64,000 nt of DNA from Lysobacteraceae bacterium (GTDB taxonomy: Bacteria > Pseudomonadota > Gammaproteobacteria > Nitrococcales > AK92). Position 1 is the stretch's first letter. Each line of letters starts with the position of its first letter. Under the pieces are notes generated by a model, which saw nothing but the letters and a program-made list of their open reading frames with translations, did no database searches and was not told the DNA's origin. The stretch covers positions 151,660 to 215,659 of the forward strand of contig JAAYIK010000016.1 in the NCBI GenBank assembly GCA_012523465.1, written 5' to 3'. The translations under genes were made by a program, and so were the position numbers. Below are positions 56,207 to 64,000 of this stretch, one piece after another.

Positions 56207-56354
56207 GCGGTGCGTTTTCCCGATTGTTTGTTTATCGTTAGCAGACGGTGCGAAAGTCACGCATATCATATTAACAATTGGACGCTGACCCGATAAGGCA
56301 AGCGGCGACCGACCCGGTCAGCCCGCCGAGGCAGCCATCACACCGAGGAGGACC

Positions 56355-56825
56355 ATGCCCGGCATCCAATACCGACACATCATCGTCGCCGTCGACGGCT
56401 CCGACAGCGCCGGGCGGGCGGCGGCTTTCGCCGCCAACCTGGCCTACTGCTGCGAAGCGGACCTGACCCTGCTGTACGTGCAACCAAAACCCAGGCAGGA
56501 GCCGACTGATCCGGCCGCCCAAGGCGACACCGTCAAGCCACAGCCCGCCCCGGCGGCCGAGCCGGCGGCGAGCGATGTCTTCCAGCGCGCCCGCGACGCC
56601 ATGCTGCTGGTGCGCCGCGCCTTGAACCAGGCTGGCATCGTCATTGAGGAGCAAATTCTGCAGGGCGATCCGGCACAGGTCATTGTCGAGTACGCCCGCA
56701 ACCGTCCCGAATCCATGATCGTGATGGGCAGTCGCGGCCTATCGCGGATGCGCGAGCTGCTGCTGGGCAGCGTCAGTAGCAAGGTGCTGCGCCAGGCCGC
56801 CTGTCCGGTAACAGTGGTCCCCTAG
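56355..56825 (+). CDS. Universal stress protein UspA family
   Basis: 156 residues. The fold start HIIVAVDGSDSAGRAAAFAA and the ATP-binding C-terminal motif GSRGLSRMRELLLGSVS (G-x2-G-x9-GS) are clear. It carries an insertion of about 25 Pro/Ala-rich residues (about 50-75). Likely a nucleotide-binding stress protein. 152 nt separate it from nadC. Confidence 0.9.
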   Translation: MPGIQYRHIIVAVDGSDSAGRAAAFAANLAYCCEADLTLLYVQPKPRQEPTDPAAQGDTVKPQPAPAAEPAASDVFQRARDAMLLVRRALNQAGIVIEEQILQGDPAQVIVEYARNRPESMIVMGSRGLSRMRELLLGSVSSKVLRQAACPVTVVP

Positions 56826-56851
56826 CGCCAGCGGTGCAGCGAGGCGCTTGA

Positions 56852-57808
<957 letters not shown>

Positions 57809-57811
57809 CCG

Positions 57812-57831
57812 CAGGCCCGCTGGCGGGCCTG
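57812..57831. other. Hairpin between convergent nadC and acyl-CoA ligase
   Basis: CAGGCCCG and CGGGCCTG form a perfect 8-bp stem with a CTGG loop. No U-run follows on either strand. Confidence 0.4.
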
Positions 57832-57844
57832 GCACGCGCCCCCT

Positions 57845-59452
57845 TCAGTCCCCTGCGACCTGGGCACGCAGCTGCGCTTTCAGAATCTTCCCGTTGGCGT
57901 TGCGCGGCAGCGGCTCCAAGCGGATGGTGACGAAATCGGGAACCTTGTAGTCGGCCACTCGCTCGGCGCAAAAGCTCCGGATCCGCGCGGCGTCAACCGA
58001 GCCGTCGGCCGAATAGACGATGGCGTGGATCTTCTCGCCCAGCACGGGATCGGGCTGGCCCACTACCGCGCATTCGGTGACGCCCGGGCAGTTGTAGATC
58101 ACGTTTTCCAGCTCGGCGCTGTAGACGTTGTAGCCGCCGCGGATGATCATGTCCTTGATGCGATCGTGGATACGAACGAAGCCGTCGGCGTCGATGGAGC
58201 CTGCGTCGCCCGAGCGCCAGTAGCCGGCGACGAAGCTCTTCTCGGATGCTTCTGGGTCGTTCCAGTAGCCCGGCGCCACCATGGGCCCAGCGATCCACAG
58301 CTCGCCCACCTCGCCCGGCGGCACTTCCTGCCCGCGGTCGTTCATGATGCGCACGTCGGCGCAGGGGAGCACCTTGCCGATGCTGTCCGGGTACAGTTCG
58401 GTGTACTCCGCCGGCATGACCGTGGTCGGCGAGGTGGTTTCGGTCGCGCCATAGGCATTCATCAGCCGCAAGCCCGGCAGCTTCTCCCGCAACCGGGCGA
58501 TGGTGGCGACCGGCATGGGCGCCCCGCCGTAAGCGCCGATGCGCCAGGCGCTGAGGTCGTAAGCGTCGAAATCGGCGCGCAACAGGCACAGGTTGTACAT
58601 CGCCGGCACCATCACCGTGTAGGTAAGCCGCTCCGCAGCCGCCAGGCGCAGAAACTCGTCGACCGCGAAGCTGCGCATCAGGATGTTGCAGCCAGCCACC
58701 CTCACTGTGGTGAGCAGGATTGCCACCAGGCCGGTCACATGGCTGGCGGGCACGGTCAGAATGACCCGCTCGCCGCGCTGTAGGCCCATGGCCTGCTCGA
58801 AGTGCATCGCCGAGTGCACGACGCCGAGATGGGTCAGCATCACGCCCTTGGGCTGCCCCGTGGTCCCCGAGGTGTACAGGATCGCGGCCACGTCCTCTTC
58901 CTGCACGGTGACCGGCGGCAGCGCGGCCGCCGTCGGCTCCAGCAGCGTCTCGAACGGCCGTCCCCTGCCGTCCTCGCCGCCGACCACGAAGCTGTGACGC
59001 AGGTTCGGCAGCACCTCCGGCGCCGGCAGCCGGTCCGCCAGACCGCGCTCGTAGACCAGGACCGAAGCCGTGCAGTGGTTGAGCGCATACGCCAGCCCGC
59101 TGCGCTGCTCACGCGTGTTCAGCGGCACCGCGATCGCTCCCAGGCGCAGCGCCGCGAAGAGCGTGAGGACGAACTCGGCGCTGTTGCCGAGCAGCATGGC
59201 GACGCGATCGCCTGCCTGGACGCCGAGCGCGGCGAGGTTGGCACCCATGCGCTCCACCGCGCTCCCGAGCTCGGCGTAGCTGTACCGCTTGCCCGCGGCC
59301 ACCAGGGCTTCGGCATCCGGCGCGGCGGCGATGGCCTGCTCCAGCATGACCGGAATCGAGGCCGGGCGGTGCACGTAGCAGCGGAACAAGCGATTGCCGT
59401 AATGGCGCTCGTAGCGGGTCGCGAAACGGGAGAGATCTTGACGGGCGGGCAC
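57845..59452 (-). CDS. Acyl-CoA synthetase (class I adenylate-forming)
   Basis: 535 residues with ILYTSGTTGQPKGVMLTH (P-loop), NAYGATETTSPT, WRSGDAGSIDADGF and PRNANGKILKAQLR with the catalytic Lys. The sequence is that of a medium/long-chain or aryl acyl-CoA ligase. It differs from the ligase at 46120-47688. A 183-nt gap separates it from the SDR gene upstream. Confidence 0.93.
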   Translation of the reverse strand: MPARQDLSRFATRYERHYGNRLFRCYVHRPASIPVMLEQAIAAAPDAEALVAAGKRYSYAELGSAVERMGANLAALGVQAGDRVAMLLGNSAEFVLTLFAALRLGAIAVPLNTREQRSGLAYALNHCTASVLVYERGLADRLPAPEVLPNLRHSFVVGGEDGRGRPFETLLEPTAAALPPVTVQEEDVAAILYTSGTTGQPKGVMLTHLGVVHSAMHFEQAMGLQRGERVILTVPASHVTGLVAILLTTVRVAGCNILMRSFAVDEFLRLAAAERLTYTVMVPAMYNLCLLRADFDAYDLSAWRIGAYGGAPMPVATIARLREKLPGLRLMNAYGATETTSPTTVMPAEYTELYPDSIGKVLPCADVRIMNDRGQEVPPGEVGELWIAGPMVAPGYWNDPEASEKSFVAGYWRSGDAGSIDADGFVRIHDRIKDMIIRGGYNVYSAELENVIYNCPGVTECAVVGQPDPVLGEKIHAIVYSADGSVDAARIRSFCAERVADYKVPDFVTIRLEPLPRNANGKILKAQLRAQVAGD

Positions 59453-59635
59453 GTTGGCAACTCCTCCTTGCCGTCCTCGCAGCCGCGGTTGGCGAAGCCG
59501 GCCCCGGCGGCGGGTTATCGTTTTTCTAGCAATTTAGAAGCCGCCCGGCCTACCGGCAACGCCCGGTCGCCGACGGCGGCAGGACGACAACAGGGCAGGC
59601 TGCAAGGAGCGCGGCCGGAACCGCAACGGCACCGG

Positions 59636-60421
59636 CTACCATGGCTCGCAGTAAGGGCGGATTTCCATCTCGAAGGTCCAGGCGTCGCGCGGCTGCTGAT
59701 GCAGCTGCCAATAAGCCTCGGCGACCGCCTCCGGCCGCATCAGTTGATCGGGCTTGAGCCTGGACAGCGCCTCGTCGCCCTCGCGTTCACGTATCCGCTC
59801 GCGCACCCAGGCCGTATCCACGCCGGCATCGATGATGAGATGCGCCACGTGGATACCCCGCGGGCCAAGCTCGCGGGCGGCAGCCTGTGCCACGGCTCGC
59901 AGCCCGAACTTGGCGCTGGCGAAGGCGGCATACCCCACCCCGCCACGTAGCGCAGCGGTCGCGCCGGTGAAGAAGATCGAACCACGCCCGCGGGGCAGCA
60001 TGTGGCGCGCCGCCTCGCGGCCGGTCAGAAAGCCGGCATAACAGGCCATCTCCCAGACCTTGCGAAACACCCTGGACGTGGTCTCTAGCAGCGGGAAATT
60101 GACGTTGGCGCCGACGTTGAAGATGGCCACTTCCAGCGGCGCTTCGGCCTCGGCGTCGCGCATGAAGGCCTCGACCTCTTCCTCTTTGCGCGCATCCAGC
60201 GAGCGGGCAAAGGCCCGCCCGCCGGCCGCCTCGATCTCGGCCTGCAGCGCCGCCAACTTCTCGCCCCGCCGCCGTCCCATGAAGACTGCATAGCCTTCGG
60301 CGGCGAACTTGCGCGCGATGGCCGCGCCGATATAGTCGCCGGCGCCGACCACGGCGACCGTGGCGTTCCGGTGCGGCGGCGACGCCGAATGCTGCACCGC
60401 TTGCGACTCCGTCATGGCCAT
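59636..60421 (-). CDS. SDR family protein with atypical active site
   Basis: 261 residues with a degenerate cofactor motif AVVGAGDYIGAAIA and FNVGANVNF in place of NNAG. In the catalytic region the sequence is GYAAFASAKFG, so Phe replaces the usual Tyr of YxxxK while Lys is kept, with a Tyr three residues before. This variant appears normal for its subfamily as I remember it, but activity as a classical dehydrogenase is uncertain. It lies between an acyl-CoA ligase and a nitronate monooxygenase on the same strand. Confidence 0.85.
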   Translation of the reverse strand: MAMTESQAVQHSASPPHRNATVAVVGAGDYIGAAIARKFAAEGYAVFMGRRRGEKLAALQAEIEAAGGRAFARSLDARKEEEVEAFMRDAEAEAPLEVAIFNVGANVNFPLLETTSRVFRKVWEMACYAGFLTGREAARHMLPRGRGSIFFTGATAALRGGVGYAAFASAKFGLRAVAQAAARELGPRGIHVAHLIIDAGVDTAWVRERIREREGDEALSRLKPDQLMRPEAVAEAYWQLHQQPRDAWTFEMEIRPYCEPW

Positions 60422-60488
60422 GTTACGCGGCCAAGCGCAGACCGGTTGTCTATCCGGCCCACGCCTGCCGCCAGCCGCTCGGACGGCA

Positions 60489-61915
<1,427 letters not shown>

Positions 61916-62451
61916 ATGCAGTGGAACGAGTTGGGAGAGCAGCCTTGCTCGGTGGTGCGGACGTTGTCCGTGATCGGCGACCGCTGGACCCTGCTGTTCT
62001 GCGTGACTGCTTTCTGAGGGGTCGCCGTTTCGAGGACTGTCAGCGGCACCTCGGCATTGCGCGTCCCGTGCTGGCCGATCGACTGCAAAAGCTGGTCGAC
62101 CATTTCGTGCTCGCCAAGGTCCCCTACCAAAAGCGGCCGTTGCGCTGCGAATATCGGCTGACGTCAAAAGGCCAGAACCTCTACCCGGTGGTGATGGCCA
62201 TCGTGCACTGGGGCGATGCCCATATGGCCGACAAGAAGGGACCGCCACTGCAGCACCGTCACAGGCGTTGCGGCCAGCTCTTCAGCCCGCTCCTGGCCTG
62301 CTCCGAGTGCGGCGAGCCACTCGAACCGCACCAGGTGGAAGCCGAACCCGGTCCAGGTGCCAGCCCCGGCGCACTTGCCCCACCTACACGCTGCCAGGCG
62401 GGCCGAGTATGGCCAAGCAGAAGATCCCGCACCTGTCGTGCGAGGACGTAG
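61916..62451 (+). pseudogene. HxlR family transcriptional regulator, frameshifted
   Basis: The frame from ATG 61916 (GGGAG upstream) reads MQWNELGEQPCSVVRTLSVI then GDRWTLL, an HxlR winged-helix start, and then is lost, hitting TGA at 62015. The other frame continues the family: LRDCFLRGRRFEDCQRHLGI, ARPVLADRLQKLVDH, and a C-terminal Cys-rich part (CGQLFSPLLACSECGEPL). One missing base at about 61997, most simply ATT shortened to TT, explains it. The repaired protein would be about 178 residues and DNA-binding, probably controlling the divergent nitronate monooxygenase operon. Real decay or error. Confidence 0.82.
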
Positions 62452-62639
62452 TGCCCCTTGAAGACCTGATCCGCGACGCCCTGACGGCCCAGGCAGACGA
62501 GGGCAAGGCGATGGCAGGATTCCGATCCTGCGCCAACACCGACCAAGGTAGACCGCCTGCCCGTCACCGTTCGCGGCCGCCGCCCGGTGGGCAAGACTCA
62601 CCCCTTCGTGGTCACACTAATGGTGTGACTAAAGTGTGA
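62409..62639 (+). CDS. Small hypothetical open frame
   Basis: 76 codons from ATG 62409, overlapping the end of the HxlR remnant. No motif, signal peptide or clear ribosome-binding site is seen, and the second half is Arg/Pro-rich like a shadow frame. It may not be a gene. Confidence 0.2.
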   Translation: MAKQKIPHLSCEDVVPLEDLIRDALTAQADEGKAMAGFRSCANTDQGRPPARHRSRPPPGGQDSPLRGHTNGVTKV

Positions 62640-62640
62640 C
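62611..62640. repeat. GTGTGAC repeats (one inverted, one direct)
   Basis: GTCACAC (62611-62617), GTGTGAC (62623-62629) and GTGTGAC (62634-62640) lie in a 30-bp block just before the tRNA-Thr terminator. The first pair makes a 7-bp inverted repeat with a 5-bp centre. The role is unknown; it could be a protein-binding site near an element junction. Confidence 0.5.
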
Positions 62641-62644
62641 GCGG

Positions 62645-62681
62645 ATGAAAAAAGGGTTTAGGCCTGCCTACCTAAACCCTT
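62645..62681 (-). terminator. Rho-independent terminator of tRNA-Thr
   Basis: On the minus strand an 11-bp stem (AAGGGTTTAGG with CCTAAACCCTT) is followed by a run of T, placed 9 nt after the tRNA 3' end. It shows that the tRNA was transcribed leftwards. Confidence 0.88.
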
Positions 62682-62689
62682 GATTTATC

Positions 62690-62734
62690 TGGTGCCGGAG
62701 AAGGGACTCGAACCCCCGACCTACTGATTACGAA
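62690..62734 (-). tRNA. 3' half of tRNA-Thr(CGT)
   Basis: 45 nt from the anticodon loop to an encoded CCA: loop TTCGTAA with anticodon CGT (62730-62732), the 3' anticodon arm, variable loop, the T-arm with GGTTCGAGTCC and the acceptor 3' strand TCTCCGGCACCA. The 5' half (acceptor 5' strand, D-arm, 5' anticodon arm) is missing: at 62733 the sequence changes to an IS3-type transposase reading frame. It cannot be a functional tRNA as written. The kept segment, anticodon loop to 3' end, is the part used as attachment core by tRNA-targeting integrases. Confidence 0.85.
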
Positions 62735-62990
62735 GCGGTTCACCGAGGCGCAGATCATCGCGGTGCTCAAGGAGGCCGAGATCGCCGAGACGGCGCGTGA
62801 GGTCTGCCGGCGGCACAACATCAGCGAGCAGACGTTCTATCGCTGGAAGCAGAAGTACGGCGGGATGGAGGCTTCCGAGGCCAAGCGGCTCAAAGCGCTC
62901 GAGCAGGAGAACGAGCGCTTGAAGCGTATGGTGGCGGATCTGTCGCTGGATAAGCAGATGCTCGAGGAGATCGTTGGAAAAAAGTGGTGA
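62733..62990 (+). pseudogene. IS3-family transposase orfA, 5'-truncated
   Basis: 85 residues in frame from KRFTEAQIIAVLKEAE, the orfA helix-turn-helix (REVCRRHNISEQTFYRWKQK) and a Leu/Glu-rich coiled coil. The family normally begins about three residues earlier with ATG; here the codons upstream are tRNA sequence (CTG ATT ACG). A GTG at 62763 could still start a shortened protein. Near its end A AAA AAG (62978-62984) is the usual -1 slippery site for making OrfAB. Confidence 0.85.
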
Positions 62991-63832
62991 GCCTGCCCTC
63001 GAGGCGCCGAGCCGCCGAGCATCTGGAGGCGAAGTTCGGTGTCAGCGAGCGGCGGGCCTGCAAGCTTCTGCACCTGCATCGCTCGAGTAAGCGTCGGCGC
63101 AGCCGTGAGGAGCGTGATGCCGAGCTGCTTGCGGCGCTGCACCGGCTGAGTGAACGCTACCCGCGGGCAGGCTACCGCAAGATCCACTGGCACCTTCAGC
63201 GCGCGGGGTACCGAGTCGGGCGCGAGCGGGTGCGTTTGCTACGGCGCCAAGAAGGCCTGGCACTGGCGCGGCGCCAGAGGCGTGTGCGGCGGCATCAGCC
63301 GACAGCGCCTGCGCAACAGGCCCGGTATCCGCACCACGTCTGGAGCTACGACTTCGTGGCCGACCAGACGGCGGACGGTCGGCGTCTTCGCTGCCTGACG
63401 GTGATCGACGAGTACACGCGCGTCGGGCTCAAGATCCACGTGGCGCGCTCGATTACGGCCGCCGAAGTGAAGCGCGAACTGGAAGCGCTTTTCGCCTACT
63501 TTGGTGCGCCAGCGTATCTCAAGAGTGATAACGGCCCGGAGTTCGTGGCAGAGACCGTGCGGAAGTGGCTCGCACAAAAGGGCGTGCAGACACACTACAT
63601 CGCCCCTGGAAGCCCATAGCAGAATGGGCACAACGAGAGCTTCAACGGCATTTTCCGCGATGGCTGTTTGAACCGCTGGTGGTTCAGCTCGGTCACTGAG
63701 GCCCGGGAAGTCATCCAGGCTTGGCTCGATGAGTACAACCATGAGCGACCCCACGGGGCGCTGAAGGGGCTGACGCCAGCAGAGTCCCTGGCTCAGTACG
63801 AAAGGGATCAGGCGTGCGCAAAGGCGGCCTGA
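62984..63832 (+). pseudogene. IS3-family transposase orfB with in-frame amber
   Basis: Integrase-core transposase in the -1 frame relative to orfA. The first catalytic Asp lies in VWSYDFVADQTADGRR and the second in YLKSDNGPEF. A TAG at 63617-63619 follows YIAPGSP, where relatives have Trp (TGG), and the frame then continues QNGHNESFNGIFRDG, carrying the catalytic Glu, to a TGA at 63830. The protein is therefore cut before the third acidic residue and should be inactive. Confidence 0.88.
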
Positions 63833-63911
63833 GCCCTAACAGAACAACTGGTCGCGCAAACCTGGGCTGTCCATAAATGGTACCACAACATTGTTCAAGT
63901 GGAGTCGTATC

Positions 63912-64000
63912 ATGAGCAAATCCTGTGGTGGCGCCTGTGGCGGTGATGCAACGTCCGCAGCGGATACCGATATACAGGCCTCCTCCGAGGCGCCAGGGAG
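63912..64000 (+). CDS. Start of a Cys-rich, probably metal-related protein (cut by window end)
   Basis: Only 29 codons are visible, starting MSKSCGGACGGDATSAADTD, with GGAG 7 nt before the ATG. Short Cys/Gly-rich starts of this type are found on some heavy-metal transporters and P-type ATPases; that link is a guess from the N-terminus only. It lies to the right of the IS remnant, in what may be an acquired segment. Confidence 0.6.
   Translation, partial: MSKSCGGACGGDATSAADTDIQASSEAPG

Larger units (their letters stand above)
62733..63880 (+). mobile_element. Degenerate IS3-family insertion sequence
   Basis: An orfA/orfB pair of the IS3 family (IS407/IS51-like). The left end is missing: the orfA frame runs directly out of the tRNA-Thr anticodon loop, with no terminal inverted repeat and no start codon. 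orfB has an internal stop. The right end is not resolved; it lies between the orfB stop (63832) and the next gene (63912), so the given end is approximate. Confidence 0.75.

Overview
The window is high-GC, densely coded chromosomal DNA, most likely from a gammaproteobacterium. Hints are an EpmC-type EF-P hydroxylase, RlmJ, DusA, a DamX-like SPOR protein, an Lpp/OprI-type lipoprotein with a C-terminal lysine, and an IspG of about 412 residues (longer than the E. coli form). The genus cannot be fixed from sequence alone. No plasmid or phage backbone is visible. Only the last ~1.3 kb looks like acquired DNA.

Layout. 1-3060: the end of a flagellar/cell-surface block (FlhB-like C-terminal domain protein, FliK, DamX-like ATPase-SPOR protein), then tRNA-Glu with its own promoter and terminator. 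3163-10551: an MFS exporter, a damaged alcohol/aldehyde oxidation pair (GMC oxidoreductase missing its C-terminus; aldehyde dehydrogenase frameshifted in a G7 tract), an amidase and a Nudix-metallo-beta-lactamase fusion. 10658-22720: SDR, AzlCD exporter, several CoA thioesterases, spermidine synthase with a long structured leader, acetate kinase with a MaoC-phosphotransacylase fusion, an exported protein with zinc phospholipase C-like ligand spacing, an SRAP protein and EpmC. 22857-36711: Atm1-type ABC exporter, pyruvyl-transferase family protein, a frameshifted FAD oxidoreductase, RlmJ, lipoproteins, MoaC, pterin dehydratase, the lactate-oxidation operon lutABC, MazG and a nitronate monooxygenase. 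36795-45291: ispG and a seven-gene form II carbon monoxide dehydrogenase-like molybdenum hydroxylase operon (coxG-S-L-M-D-E plus a MobA-like transferase). 45311-61472: thiD, two acyl-CoA ligases, dusA, an L,D-transpeptidase next to an Lpp-like lipoprotein, a copper-export operon (CsoR/RcnR-type regulator, DUF3703, copA) with a clear operator, metY, uppP, usp, nadC, SDR and a second nitronate monooxygenase. 61473-64000: a mosaic end with a frameshifted HxlR regulator, the 3' half of tRNA-Thr(CGT) with its terminator, a degenerate IS3-family element fused to the tRNA break, and the start of a Cys-rich, probably metal-related gene.

The gene set suggests a respiratory organism that handles acyl-CoA esters, lactate, nitronates and perhaps small reduced carbon compounds. 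MoaC and the MobA-like protein could support the molybdenum enzyme. The most notable sequence observations are: (i) the CoxL-like subunit carries Ala where the family's active-site Glu is expected; (ii) the tRNA-Thr half-gene looks like an island or element junction; (iii) the CsoR-type repressor uses a Cys-His-His ligand pattern with an operator over the promoter; (iv) the exported protein at 18996-20516 has zinc phospholipase-type ligand spacing; and (v) there are several single-base lesions that could be real decay or sequencing error. I found no CRISPR array and no clearly new multi-gene system.
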